From contig BDIU01000036.1 in NCBI GenBank assembly GCA_002118135.1, positions 124,001 through 188,000 on the forward strand: 64,000 nucleotides of DNA, read 5' to 3'. The notes beneath the pieces were generated by a model. It was not told where the DNA came from, made no database searches, and was given only the letters and a program-made list of their open reading frames with translations. The position numbers and the translations under genes are program-made. The DNA comes from Trebouxia sp. TZW2008 (taxonomy: Eukaryota > Chlorophyta > Trebouxiophyceae > Trebouxiales > Trebouxiaceae). How positions within the stretch are numbered: the stretch's first letter is position 1; each line of letters starts with the position of its first letter. Below, piece by piece: positions 1-12,130 of the stretch.

Positions 1-3000
1 ACGCACTTGTGCTGCAGGCTCCTCCATCTCATCTGCTGAATCGCTCAGCTCCTCTTCAGACGGCTCCTGACAGTGTAAGATGCCCTCTATCTCGGTCTGG
101 GAATGGGACAGCCGGCTCATGCGGCGCTGCCTTAAGCGCTGCAGCACCTCCTGCGACAGGCAGCCACTGTTTGAGAGCAAGCAGCTTCGCAGCAAAGCTG
201 CCACACAGACTGAGTGTGCAGCCGCAAAACACGCTGCTAAACTGAAAATGCGCAATGCTCTAGGGCTAGAGCTCATGATCACTGGATGCTGCACCAGTTT
301 GGAATTCGACCTTAGGGGCAGCATGTCCCAATCCTTCTGCAATATGTATCAATAGGGCGGCTCAACATCGTGGCATGTCAGAATGCTTGCGGATACAGTT
401 GACTGTTATGAGTAGCAGTCAGTGCAGGCCCAGGGTGTACAAGCTACCCGGTCGCTGCAAGATGCCCAACCTGCTGTGAGGAGCGCTGGGTTTGAGATCT
501 AGGGGTTGGGCCAGCTTGCTCAGCAAGGGCCATCAGCATGTCTGCCTCCTCATCATCTGATGCTCCCTCCTCTTGCCTCATCCACGTCAACAGCTCCTGA
601 ATCTCGCGGTCTGCTTCCTGCACAATGCTGGACATGGTCAAGACAAGCTTGACAAGCTCTTTGCAATGACTGCAGCTCATCAAGATGCATGCGAGCATAA
701 TGCAAATAGCCAGGTTATACCCATGCATCACTGCTACAAGTGAACTCTGTCATGTCAGATTCAACAGGCTAAGCACATACGCATTTTCAATGCCTTGCTC
801 CTTGACAAAAGCCTACTTGCCCAGCAATCCTATGCTTCAGGGTCGTTTACAGGTATACCTCTGTGTTTTGGGTGGCTTGTGAGGGAGCATGCAAGCCAGC
901 AGCAGGCGCAGGTCTTGCAGTGGTGGCTGCAGCCTCCGCTGCCCTGCCACTGCCTGATGTGGCAGCCCTGCTAGCAGGAGTGGCTGCAAGTGGGCTGCCT
1001 GTCAACAGGTTTGCTGCCTGAGTGTGCCGCAACAAGCTTGCAGGCACCGGTGTGGCAGTCACTGGGGACACTGCATAAGCAGCAGGTGTGACAGCAGAGG
1101 CGGCAGCTGCTGCTGCAGCTGGGCGAGCAGGTGATGCAGCAGCTGCAGGGGCAGGTGATGTAGCAGCCGCAGGGGCAGGTGTGATGGCAGGACCTGGGGC
1201 TATGGCAGCAGCAGGAGTCCGGAAGGGGCTGCCTTCACGCTGTGAGCTGTGCTGAGAGCTGCTGGCTGGCTTGTTTGGGGACCGCATGGCAGGCTGAGGC
1301 TGTGCTGCCTGCCGCATGGTTGCTTCTTGCTGCTGCTCATCTGCGATGGCCTGCGTCATAATGTTGCCAAGCATATGTTTGCTGCATCAACAGACGATCG
1401 CACTCTGTGTAAAAGAGGTACAGACGGAATGTTTTGCAGCAAAGGATGCCTATACAAGCCGGAGCAGGTGCTGGAATCTGCTTCACATGCCAATGGGCTA
1501 TACTCAGCAGCAACAATGGCCAAGCTGAGAGTAGGCATATCACAATTGTCAACACGACACTCAAGTCTTCAGTTCTGACTTTGGACGTACTTGTGCATTA
1601 CAGCATTCCCTGTGCTGTGGACTTCTTACCAGCATGGACAAAGGAATGAAGCGCAAAACAAAGCAGCACTGCCTGCTAGCACACCTGCACTTGTTTCAAT
1701 TACTCTAAGACCTTGATCAACTTTGAGGATGATGGGAGCGCGAGGAGGCTGAATGGCATGTGCTGCCTTACCTGTAGCTGTACCCTGACTACTTCTATGT
1801 GCTGACACAGTGCAGTGGGGGCCCTGTCGGGCTCAGGTGGGGGTGGCGGGGGGCTGCTGCCAATGCGCAGCTTCTCCTCATCCCACATGGGTTGCAGCGA
1901 CTCTACCATTCTCACCTCAGGACCTGCTTCTGCCAGTGGCATTCTCACCAGCTGCACAAGTGCCTGACTTGAAGAGTTTGACTGTTTCTGGCAAATATGC
2001 TCAGTCCACTAAGGTCAGTTTGCAACTAGCGTGAACACCAAACATCTCTTGAGCAGCGCAGCTGACAGCATAGCACGGCTCAGGACACCCTCAACTGCAG
2101 ACAGCTTTAGACCTACTCAACTGGACTCAAAGGCATAGGTCGTTTGCCATCTACATTTTGCAACATCAATAAACATGGCTTGCACACTGAACAGCAGCTG
2201 ATTTGGAAGAAGCCGGCAAAAAAAATGGTGTGAGATGTCAGACATACATTTTGCATGGATGCAGAAGGCTTCTGGCAAGGCAGCTTACCTCTTGCCTGTT
2301 CAAGATGTCCTCTACGCAAGCATCCACCTCCAACTCACACTTGCTCTGTCTTTCAGGTAGTCTGCATCCACATAAGATCTTACACACTCAATTGTTTTTT
2401 GCCATTCAGGAGTGAAGGCAAAAGGGTAAAGCGGGAAAAGGTGGTTTACAAAGAGTTTTGAACATCAGCAAGCAGCTTGGCCAGTGGCGGCAGATGGAGC
2501 ATCATGCATGGCATCACCTAGCTCCGGCAGGCACATTACTCCACAGCCATTGTGAGGGGATGTCATTGCTAGTCCATAATCGGCTAGCCTGGCTGCTGCT
2601 TGTAGCTGAGCCTGGGGTCAATACTGGTTGCTGATTGGCTTGGGCACCTTTGGAATGACTGTTTGGGGATGCCATTCCTGCCCATGAACACACGCTCATC
2701 AGTGTATATATTTATTAACAACTGCTTTGCTTACCAAGAAAAGGTTCCTTATACCAACGTGTCCTAATTCATAACTACAACATTGAATGTCAGAACGCAG
2801 TGGTCTGTTCCCAGCTGCATTGTCTGTACATTGAGAGTTTTCTTACATCGAGAGTCCTCACAAGGAGAGCTTAATGAAATCATAGTCAGACGCCTCACAA
2901 AAGCGCATCACAGGAAGCATGCAGCAGTTGCACTGACATAAAGGAACTGACCGTCAGTCACTGCAAGGACAGGGGTTTCAGCCCAGCCGTGCCTTATGTG

Positions 3001-4239
3001 TTGACCTGTGGGTACTGGATGGCGAAACAGTACATTGCCCAGTCTTAGCAATCCCATGCCATACAGATTGAAGTCTATCTGCAAGCAGCAGGCCCGGGAT
3101 CACGATATCTTCATGCAAAGTTTGACGAGCGTGACTGACTGACTGACTGTGGCAAAGTACATGAGAGCACATATTTGCACATGTTCTTATGGCACTGATT
3201 ATGACTCACAGCTTGACTGGTGATTTCATACCAACCTTGAATTGTAGTAAGAAGGGCACGTGTGACTCATGAGGCTGGAAAGAGCGGTTCATGACTGCCC
3301 CACTCTGTACAAAACACGGCATGTGAAGCAATGCCTTCACAACTGCTGAGAGCCCTCACAAATCTGCAGATTCAGCCCTAATCAAGACTGCTTGCCTGGA
3401 GCAGGGTTGCAATCCTAGTGACTTGACCAGGATTGTACAACACAATCTTGATGAACAGTCTCTCATCAGGGTGGTACCCATAGAATGGGATGGCACGCAC
3501 AAGCTGAACAGCATGCACTGTCTGCTTCCTGCCTGCCCCAGGCTCCTGATGCTGTTGCATTGCAGCCTCAAGAGATTGGGCCAATTGATGCAAGAAAGAT
3601 TGAGCTGCATGACAAGCAAGGCTTGAATGACCAAGTCATACCAAATTTGGTGTATGCCACTGGCCTCAAGCATGGCATCAAGACAAGCAAGTCATGAATG
3701 GCTAAGCAATTGTAAATCTTTGATGTGCCAATGGCCTGAGGCACAGTGGCATGGGCAGCAAATGTTGACAGAGGGCAAGCCGAGCCGACTCGTGCTGGGA
3801 TGCATGCTCTTAGGGGGAGATGCAGAAAGTTATGATGGAGCTCACAACCACACTTATAGTTGCACGAGTTCAGCATCTGATCAAAGCAGTGCATGAGGAA
3901 CTGCATGGTGTACATCACCTTGAGCAGGCTCGTCTGGAAAGCTGTCATCAAACGGCACATAGAAATATGGAAATGCCTGCAGGCATTTTATTGAATTACA
4001 CAGCATGCGTGCAGGAGCTTGGCAATCACTCAGCAGCACGCAATAGCAACCTTGTGAAGATGCACACACGCCTTCTGTCCTGACGGTGTGGAGCCAAATA
4101 TCCTGACAATTGGGACCTGTTCTATGGCTGTGCCCTCCAGAGGAGCATAAGAGACGTCCACTTTTGGAGCTGGCTTAGCCATGTAATAATCAATTGCAAC
4201 CAGTCGGACTGCAAAGGGCTGAGCTTCTGGAGAGGTCAT
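1..4239 (-). CDS. REV3: DNA polymerase zeta catalytic subunit, N-terminal part (partial)
   Basis: Catalytic subunit of translesion DNA polymerase zeta (nuclear, B family). The start ATG is at 4239. Eleven exons join in one frame for 600 codons: 4051-4239, 3919-3976, 3396-3604, 3236-3304, 3006-3078, 2518-2677, 2289-2361, 1772-1951, 859-1350, 471-617 and 1-150; the gene runs off the left edge. REV3-family hallmarks appear in order: VRIFGSTPSGQKACVHLHK, FPYFYVPFDD, IPFYGYHPDERLFIKI, SFQPHESHVPFLLQFK, IDFNLYGMG and CELEVDACVEDILNR, then WDEEKLRIG. These belong to the N-terminal and exonuclease-like region; polymerase motifs would lie beyond the window. Exon 9 codes a low-complexity Ala/Pro/Ser stretch of about 160 residues, as is usual for the poorly conserved middle of REV3. 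The intron after exon 3 starts with GC. A MITE lies in the intron at 2678-3005. The family is certain from several conserved blocks in order. Confidence 0.93.
2700..2876 (+). mobile_element. MITE copy A (pogo/Tc1-mariner-like), in REV3 intron 5
   Basis: Diverged member of a five-copy family. It shares the core 'agctgcattgtctgtacatt' and the end 'aaggagagcttaatg' with the other copies. The termini are eroded (CAGTGTAT at the left). It lies wholly within a REV3 intron. Confidence 0.6.
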
Positions 4240-4647
4240 AACAATGGCACGACCACCTCAAAGCTGTGAAGGCGTCAGTCTACCAAATTTTTGATGGTCA
4301 CATCCATATGATCAGTCAGGCGTTTGCAACAGAGGGCCCGAGCCCGACACAACAGCAGCTATGTGTAGGCTCAAGGTGACAACTGCGCCATATCTAGCTG
4401 CAGGTATGGGTGTTCGCAGCACAGCGCTGACTTTTGGAAGTCGCGTTGACGTTCAAGTTGACCCAACTCATGAGTCAGGCACACACTCTCTCACATTACA
4501 ACAGCTTTGCGTAACTCTCGTTGCGCAGCGAACCAAACCAAGCCCTGCTTCATTTTTGGCAAGCAAGAGACGTGAGCGTCGTTGACAGCATCGTACACTT
4601 TGCCGCATTCTCGACCTGTCTATTGATCACTACACCTCGCAGGCAGC
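4240..4647. promoter_or_regulatory. Shared 5' region of the divergent REV3/SOD pair
   Basis: These 408 bases separate the REV3 start (minus) from the SOD start (plus), so they must hold both promoters and both 5' UTRs. I see no open frame that fits a gene and no clear TATA box. The assignment rests only on gene orientation. Confidence 0.5.
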
Positions 4648-5871
4648 ATGGCCTTCTCGCTTCCAAAACTGCCTTACGACTACAACTCTCTTGAGCCCAG
4701 CATTGACACTCAGACCATGCAGATCCATCACGGGAAGCATCATCAGGTGCGTCCGGTCGAGAGTGGTCGCCAGCTCAAAGCCTGCCTTCCTGCATGCCCA
4801 CGGGGGTCGACGGGATGCTTTCCGCCGCGACATGCTTATTTGTACGCTGCGCGACGTGCCCTCGATATCGTGTACGTCCGTGTATCAAGTCGAGGGTGAC
4901 CTGATCTCAACATGACATGACAATGTCCCGGCTTCATTACTTGCATGCAGTCTTAGATGGGTTTATGCTGATTGCAGACATACGTCACCAACGTGAATGC
5001 TCAAATCGACAAGTTCCCTGAGCTGAAAGATCTCGGCCTCGTTACTCTCAATCAATCAGTAGGCTCGTCCAAAATCCCCAAGGAGGCAGCCACAGCTGTG
5101 AGGTCAGCCCTGACCAGATAAGGCACAGCAGCACCCATGCATTGTGCGGGACCACATGCTGAGTTGAAGCTTGTCTTTCATGCAGGAACAATGGAGGTGG
5201 ACACTGGAATCATTCCTTCTTCTGGAAGGTACGCTGCACCCTCATATTGTTGAAGCGCTTTCACACTTGTGATTAAATGGCATCAAAGTGACCAGAAGTC
5301 TACTGCAGGTCCTGACTAACCCCTCCAACACCAATGGCCCCAGCTCTGATGTCAAGTCAGCCATTGAGTCAGCTTTTGGCAGCGTAGATGAGTTGAAGAC
5401 CAAGTTTAATGCAGCAGGAGCGGCCAGATTTGGTTCAGGATGGGCCTGGCTGGCCGTGAAAGATGGCAAACTGATTGTCACCTCCACACCAAACCAAGAC
5501 AACCCTCTCATGCAAGTGGCTGATGATCAGGCCATCCCCATTCTTGGGCTAGATGTGTGGGAGCACGCTTACTACCTGAAGTATCAGAACCGCAGACCTG
5601 AGTACATTTCAGCTTTCTGGAACGTGGTCAACTGGGAGCAGGTGTGCATCCTTCTCCATGATTGGTTCAGCTGTGTACAGTGAGTATGGACTGCTGTATG
5701 AAAGCAGCCATTACTTAGAATGTGCTGTTCAGCTTGCAAGCTGTGCACTCTGTGCATATGGGTAAGCCCAAGAACCTGTCTTTTAAACAATATCTGACTT
5801 GTGTGTCTCATCTGTAGGTGTCTGAGAATTACACTGCAGCCAAGAGTGGCAAGGTGCCCAGTGTTGAGTAG
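4648..5871 (+). CDS. Manganese superoxide dismutase, bacterial type
   Basis: Converts superoxide to hydrogen peroxide and oxygen. Five exons (4648-4746, 4978-5102, 5186-5228, 5309-5641, 5818-5871) give 217 residues in one phase. Metal ligands by family alignment are His27 (MQIHHGKHH), His84 (NHSFFW), Asp171 and His175 (DVWEHAYY). The NQD tripeptide with Gln152 and the RFGSGWAWL block are typical of Mn enzymes close to bacterial SodA, rather than the plastid Fe enzyme or the usual plant mitochondrial Mn form. The first ATG starts directly at the mature fold ([17 protein letters not shown]). No transit peptide is visible, so a cytosolic location is possible, unless an upstream exon was missed. 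Metal preference is inferred; cambialistic use cannot be excluded. Confidence 0.93.
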
Positions 5872-6534
5872 CAATCAAAGGATCGTGCCCGCATGTAGAT
5901 TGCTGCCGCACAGGGACACTCAGAACTGCTGAGGATTGGGTGGAGCGCAAGCAGAGTGCAGATTGCATGCATCAGGAGCATGCGTTGCTGCCATGTTGCT
6001 TCGCAGGGTGAAGCTTGTGAACTTGAGTTTTGATTGTAGACATGCATATATGAGTTGGCTGAGTATTGACGAAACAGGTGCCTTCAGTGATGTCTGCATA
6101 TTGATGAGCTATCAACTTGAAGCCTGCAATATGCACCCTGTTCGTTGTTTGGTAAACTGCTCAGCTTTGCTATGCTTGTGGTTGCTGAATTGGCATTTGC
6201 CCATGAGCTATTCCAGTCTAGCATTACACTCTGAGGCTGCATATTCTTGTATGCAGCCATGCGCTGGTCAAAGTCCAGGCAGCTGCGCAGATCAAATTTG
6301 CAGTCCACTCGGCATCAGGGCGAATATCACACCACCATGCCAGTGAGAAGATGAATCGGTAAAAGTGTTCAATTGCAAGCTGCACTGTGTTCATGACCCA
6401 TGCCAAGCAGTGCCGATATGGTAGGGATAATGTGAGCGTCACATCTGCGCGGAACGGCATCGCCTTGCGCCGTGCTGTGCTCTGGCAAGCCAGATTTCTT
6501 TGCTGTAGAAAGTCTTCGTTTGCGCCAGATCACT
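5872..6534. other. Intergenic: SOD 3' end and RBR ligase 5' region
   Basis: Tandem spacing between two plus-strand genes. It contains the SOD 3' UTR and the RBR promoter. No convincing exon, repeat or RNA gene is seen. Confidence 0.5.
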
Positions 6535-9500
6535 ATGGTGGACGTTGTTTCAAGTGCTCCTATAGAAATTGTGCAGCTACAAATGGACGAAATTGTGCAG
6601 CAAGGCATAGATTTGGACGATGCTGCTTTCGCATATGAACTTCAGCTCCAAGAAGCCTGCCGTGCAAGTGCCCAAGCTGCCGAGATTGACTGTACCACGC
6701 TCAGCGAGTCTTCATACCCCGAAGAGGCTCTTGTCAACAATCAGCTTCAGGTGCAAGGCTTTTCCGTGCGTTTGGCATGATGGCGTCAATCTTGTGCTCC
6801 TCGGGTTTGTTGAAAATTAGTCACCTTCAATAGCCCTTGCATTTTTGCTCTTTGCAGGCAGCCGCTTTGCGGGAAACAGCAGTGTCTTTGAATGACGCCA
6901 AGCAAGCTCAAAAATTGCAACGGGAGCTACAGCAACGTGCAGCCCTTGAAGTGCATGACTTGCATGTGGCCCATTGGCTTGATGAGGTTAATGACAGTGA
7001 CTGGGACAGCCATGGGGACAATCTGGAATTGCCTATCAACCCATCAAGCCTGCAGAACAACAAACTTCATGCATTTTTGCACTTTGGCGGCCATGTGCAA
7101 GGGCACAGGATTGGGTACGCAGCATCATTGCAGCATGCATCAGGTAATGCTCACAGACCATGCCTTTTTGTGCAAATTCTCTAATCCAGCTTTTCCAAAG
7201 CTACAGCATGCTATGACCCAGGATCTGCCAGTTGCCATTGACGGTTCAATGTGCAGATCACACTTCATGGTTGGGGATCAGTAGGTGTTGTGATCATTGC
7301 AAAGCACAAAAAGCGTGTCAAATTGCTATGTTTAGCCAACTGTGAAATGGGCGCTGCGCAACTCTGGCTGTGAGAGCTCTCACTTGCTGACTGAACACTG
7401 CTTGACATCAGAGCTGTGGTACAGTAGCAACATTTCTTTGCTCAGATCACACCCATGCCATGCGTGAGTGCATAAGCTTGTGAGCCACAGCTGTACAGAC
7501 AGGCAGATATGTATGTGTAGGTGTTCTGATCTGGCAATCATCTGAAGCTGAGAATGTCAACGGCCATGTCAACAAGGTGGCAGCACAGCTGAAAGCTTTA
7601 CACATGGGCCTGTTGGCAGCGCAACAGCTGGGTTTTGAGAATGTCAGGATTCAGGCGCCTAACAGCCATCAGCTACTACAGGTTGGCAGCACCTACGACA
7701 TAACAGCCATGCAGACTACTGCACATCGTAGATGCTAGGATGGCAAGGAGGCCGTTCTGTTAACATCCTGATGTAGCTTTTGCTTTGCCCCAAAAGGATG
7801 ACTCTCACAGCTTGAAAATGTGCAATGACAGTATATCAACACAGTGGCCGTGAACAAGCAAAGCAGAATCCTTGCATTGATTGCGTATAGACCCGCAGCT
7901 CTTTTGCAAGCTTTTCATTGCAAAGAGGCTGCCAACAATATAACTGCAGACCCGGCGACTGCATTGCAGACCATGCAGGCCTCAATCGGCCAACAGTAGG
8001 GCCTTGTTAAAATGCAATCAGGTCACAGATAACAAAGCCTTTTGCAAGTGCAGGTACTGGAGAATGGGATGTGCAGCTCGATGCTAGCTCCCTATGTTGA
8101 CGCTGTACAGGAAGCAATTCACAGCTTCGAATCTGCACCAATTGTGATTGGGGACTCACAGCAGACCTGGCACATGTACCAGTCAGCTGCTCAAGTCTGC
8201 AAGAAGCGTCATCGAGGTATGTTTCAACATGTAGCCAAAGCATGGTGCATGCTTGAAAGTCTTGCTGGTTGCTTCTGTGTACTCATATTCAGTATGCTCT
8301 GCCTAGCTTATCACCAGGTCTGGCTTATTGCCTTGATTGTTTGCTTTGTCTGCAGCTCATGCGCGCTATTCAGCTTGCATGTGAGTGCAATATGTCACCA
8401 AAATGGGATGTTATGACAGAGGGGATATATGTGTACATACATATTTGCCTATATATGTCTATATGTATGCTTGTTTGCTTTGTCTGCTACCCATGCGCTT
8501 GCATATAGATGCATCATGTTGGCAAAGTGCGATTTATGACAGCTGGATATATGTGCTTTATGTACGCCTGTGTTGAATGCAAGTCGCCCTGACAACATAC
8601 AGAGCTGTCTGTGCAGGAGGTAATCAGGGAAGGAGCTATGCAGCACGAAGCATAGGGCGCACAGACAGCAAGGTATGATGCAACATCTGTGCATGGCTTC
8701 ACCTGTCAATCACTGCTTGCAACACGCAACGATAGCCACATCGCAGCAGGTGTGATGCGTTGAGCTGCTCTGTGCTGTGCTGTGCCGTGCTGTGCTGTGC
8801 TATGCTGCGCTATGTCGACCATATTGAGCCAGATCGAGCCCCACTCTCACAAGCTTTTGTAGATCTGAGGGTAGACGGCCTTGTCATTAGGTAACTTTGA
8901 TTGTGCTTTACGATGTGCTGCACTGCTTTCTTTGTACAATGGCAAGCTTGAGAAGAAAATTTCAGGACCTGAAGCTAGAATGAGAACAAAATGGCTTCTT
9001 GCATCACTGTGCAGGCTGGCTCAGTTGCTGACTTGACAGACTTGGCAGAGGAGGCAGAAGTCCCAACAGAAGCATGCACAATCTGCTTGGAGGACGTACC
9101 CCAGTCCCAGATCCAAGTCATTGCCGGCTGCCTGCACCGCTTCTGCATCACCTGTCTACAAACCCACAGCCACAACAAGGTGAAGGACAGGCAGTTCCCA
9201 GTGCCCTGCCCCCATCCCAACTGCCCTACGACCCTTAGCCATGAAGAGTGTGACATCCTGCTGACAAGCAGCCAAGCACGCCAACTGCTGGCAGACGTGA
9301 GGCTCGCCCCTGCATCCCCACCACCTTGCCAAGCAATGTGTTCAGTCCCTGGCTCTGTTTGAGTGCACTCATTCTTGGTAAAAATTGATAAAGTACTCTC
9401 TCTTCATCAGTTTGTGGTGGTGTGTCAGCAATTTGCAAAAATGTGGCTATTCGCAATAGGTTGAAGCTACTCAACACTGGCCATCAGTGCTGGCAACATC

Positions 9501-11615
9501 TCAAGGATGCTGCTAGCTGGCACTCAGCTGCTTGAGCACTGCACAAACAACAACAGAGTAGTAAGCACTCCTTGTTGGCTGCGCGGGATGGTTTGCTTTG
9601 ATGAGGCATGCAGTACCTGCTCCTTCTTCATGCCCCACTGTTGCTGCATCGTTTACCTTTACATTGACCATTGCCATATGCTGGTTGTTGCAGCTGGCAA
9701 CAGAGGCGTCCATCCCTGAAGCTAGCAAGTTCTACTGCCCCTATCCCGAGTGCAGCGCCTTGATGGTAGCAGAGGAGCGGGGTCCCAACCAGCAGGCAGA
9801 GTGCTTGGCGTGCCACCGCTGGCTGTGCCTGTGGTGCCGCACCCCCTGGCACCACAATCAGTCCTGTGGCCAAGCCAAGGTCATATTCAGAACATGCTGC
9901 ATCTGCAGGCAGACTGTGGTGAAACAGAACTTTGGCGCCATACTACTGACGCCTGATGTTTTAGCATGTGGACAATGAGCTTCCTCCATGGCTTCCTCAA
10001 GGCAGCTGTTCATCTCTGTTCTTTGCTCTTTTGCTGGTTGTCCTTGACGGCAATGGCAACAGTGAGTGCCCTGCCTAGTGCATTCTAATCTTTTTATCTG
10101 TGGGGCCCAGCTTTGAGGCTAGGTGTATAGGCAATTTGGTGTTATGGCTGTCAGTGCAGTCCTGTCAGCATTCGTGTGCTGAAGAACAACCTCAGTTTGA
10201 AGATACAAGGCGGCGTGCAAGCTTTCTCATTTGCTGTAGGAAACGAGATGCTTAGAGATCTGTATTCAGCCATACAGCCCACCTGCCTTTCTGCCATGCA
10301 TGGCTAGATGTGCCTCAGTATGTTTTCGAAGCGTTTGCCAACAAATCATTCTGCCTGCAGGCATCTGCTACAGATGATGGCCCCTTGTTGCAGCTGGCAC
10401 GCCAGTGCCGCTGGAGGCAATGCCAGCGCTGCAAGTGAGCTTCACCACCTGTGTGCTTGCTGCTGGCACCCCCACACAATCATCGCAGCAGTCATTCAAT
10501 GATATCTGTAGTCACTTACAGCAGCAATAACAGCAGTGACACATGCATAACATCAGTTGATGATAGCAGCAACTAGTTTTGCATGCACTTTGAGCACTGC
10601 AAGTCTGCCCTTCTACAACTATGCCAAGTTTTATGTTGCAGCTATAGTTCGCTCTGCTGTGACATTGGCTGGAGATTGCTTGCTGCTTACAGCTTCATGT
10701 GACGCATGTCTCTGGCATAAATGGCTTGCTGTCTTTTGCAGGCATAAGATCAAGCTTAGGCATGGCTGCAATCGCGTGAAGTGCTGGTGTGGGGCTGATT
10801 TCTGCTATCAGTGTGGTGATTTTTGTGCAGGCATATGATTGAGCTGAGTCATGGCTGCAATCACATGACGTGTCGCTGCGGGGCTGACTTCTGCTACCAG
10901 TGTGGTGTGGAGTACCAGCAGGGGGCGGCACAGTGCAGATGCGACCTGTGGGATGAGACACTGCTCCTGGCAGCAGAGCAACGGCAGCGCCAGCAGGCTG
11001 TTGGTAACAAGTAAGCTGTCAAGCTCATGTTCACCCCTGTCGATGAATTAGGAGCAGTTAGTTGTATTCAGTTAAGTCTTTTGGTGAAGATTGATTCATG
11101 GTTGGCTTACAAAAGCAGCATCCTTAACACCTTTGCATGCCTCAACTGCAAACCTCAGCTGGACCAATACTTGGCAAGGCAGCGTTTGCCATATAAGGTT
11201 GCTGTGCTCTGACAGTTGGCAGCAATGAGAACCAGGGTTACTATTGCTGTTCTTATGATATCTAGCAACACCCAACATGCCAGATGTACTGCTTCATCCT
11301 GCCTTGCTTCCTCCCCAGTCTGCATGTGATCAAGCACAAAGTGCTTTTGCCATGCTCTGAGTGGGGGGCTGACATGTGCGCAAAACGGCAATCCATATTA
11401 CCGCACTCAGATATGCCCGCCACATAACGGGAGGCTGACACGTGGTTTTTGTGTTGTGTAGTGAGCAGCCTGTGCATAATGGCAATCCGTATTACCGCAC
11501 TCAAATGTGCCGTCACTTCATGAGGGGAAACTGCTGGAGGGGTGAGGATTGTCAGTTTGCCCATGCCTGGGAAGACATCAGAGCAGGGCCCGCACATGCA
11601 GGGCCACAGTATTGA
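6535..11615 (+). CDS. RBR-type E3 ubiquitin ligase with RNase H-like N-terminus and C-terminal CCCH finger
   Basis: Likely passes ubiquitin from an E2 through a RING2 cysteine to a substrate. The start is the first in-frame ATG. Well-supported exons: 6535-6750 and 6858-~7143 (helical region), ~7546-7680 and 8054-8216 (resemble the RNase H-like domain of plant RBR proteins, e.g. AAQLKALHMGLLAAQQLGF), 9015-9296 (RING1, CTICLEDV...CLHRFCITC), 9694-9879 (IBR, FYCPYPECSALM...CLWCRTPWH), 10361-10434, 10831-11010 (RING2, HGCNHMTCRCGADFCYQCG; the Cys of HGC is the expected catalytic residue) and 11462-11615 (CCCH finger C-x7-C-x5-C-x3-H, then stop). Phases agree from 9015 to the end. The joins around 7144-7545 and 8217-9014 are unresolved; an exon near 7256 coding HGWGSVGVVIIAK probably belongs to the RNase H-like part. 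Exon copies lie beside RING2 and CCCH. Confidence 0.85.
8338..8575 (+). repeat. Diverged tandem duplication inside the RBR gene
   Basis: 'ttgtttgctttgtctgcag' plus about 90 bases, starting near 8338, recurs near 8470 as 'ttgtttgctttgtctgctac' with the same following motifs (catgcgc, ttatgacag, ggatatatgtg). The second copy has lost the AG of the putative acceptor. The first copy may contain a small exon. Confidence 0.6.
8764..8815 (+). repeat. Simple repeat, (TGTGC/TGC)n
   Basis: A run of tgtgctgtgctgtgc-like pentamers in an RBR-gene intron. Confidence 0.85.
10742..10830 (+). repeat. Tandem copy of the RING2 exon (upstream, 89 bases)
   Basis: Lies directly upstream of the canonical RING2 exon (10831) and matches its first part. 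The codons read HKIKLRHGCNRVKCWCGADF then CYQCG, against HMIELSHGCNHMTCRCGADF then CYQCG. Fourteen base differences are seen in 25 codons, about half synonymous. Every Cys and His of the finger is kept and there is no stop within the copy. It has its own 3' splice site (tcttttgcag) but no room for an intron before the second copy, and read-through gives an early stop. It could be a decaying duplication or an alternative exon. Confidence 0.85.
11372..11425 (+). repeat. Partial tandem copy of the CCCH exon
   Basis: 'cggcaatccatattaccgca' resembles the start of the real last exon ('tggcaatccgtattaccgca') about 95 bases downstream. The copy loses the finger's Cys spacing after the second cysteine codon, so it cannot code a working CCCH domain. 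It lies in the last intron. Confidence 0.8.
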
Positions 11616-11769
11616 AACAATATCCTTGTCCTGTCTGGGGCATATACGGGAAGAGGCACCCAGATATGAGAGTTGTCCTGCAAGGCGAGCCCATATTGGA
11701 GTCATGCAAGTGGAGCCTATGTGTCATATATGGCCTATTGCAATTGTAGCTGTCATAATGATTTGCCGA

Positions 11770-12130
11770 GCACATTAGCTGACGCTGTGACTGTGATGTT
11801 TGCGGCAATCTGCTCAGCGCACCAGCTGTCGGCTGCTGCTGATAATTGTGGCAATTGTATTCATCTGTTGAGCATACTAGCTGTTGATGTGATTACAGCA
11901 TTGGGGGCGATCTGCTCAGCGCTTTGGCTGCTGCTAGTATTGTGGCAATTGTGTATATCTGCTGAGCATACCAGCTGTTGCTGTGATTGTGTCATTTGGG
12001 ATGATCTGCTCGACGCACTTGCCAGAGTTGTCATTGTGGCGCTTGGGTTGATCTGCTTATGTCCTCATCACCCTAGCTGTCAATGGGATAATGGTGTCCA
12101 AATTGATCTGCTCAGCGTACTTAGCTGTTG
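11770..12130 (+). repeat. Diverged minisatellite, about 110-120-base unit
   Basis: Three to four irregular units share 'atctgctcagcgca', 'accagctgttgctg', 'tgtggcaattgt' and 'tctgctgagcata'. It lies just past the RBR stop codon. Confidence 0.7.

Noticed and set aside
859..1350. Ala/Pro-rich frame on the minus strand as a separate gene
   Set aside because: Phase-consistent splice sites on both sides make it exon 9 of REV3.
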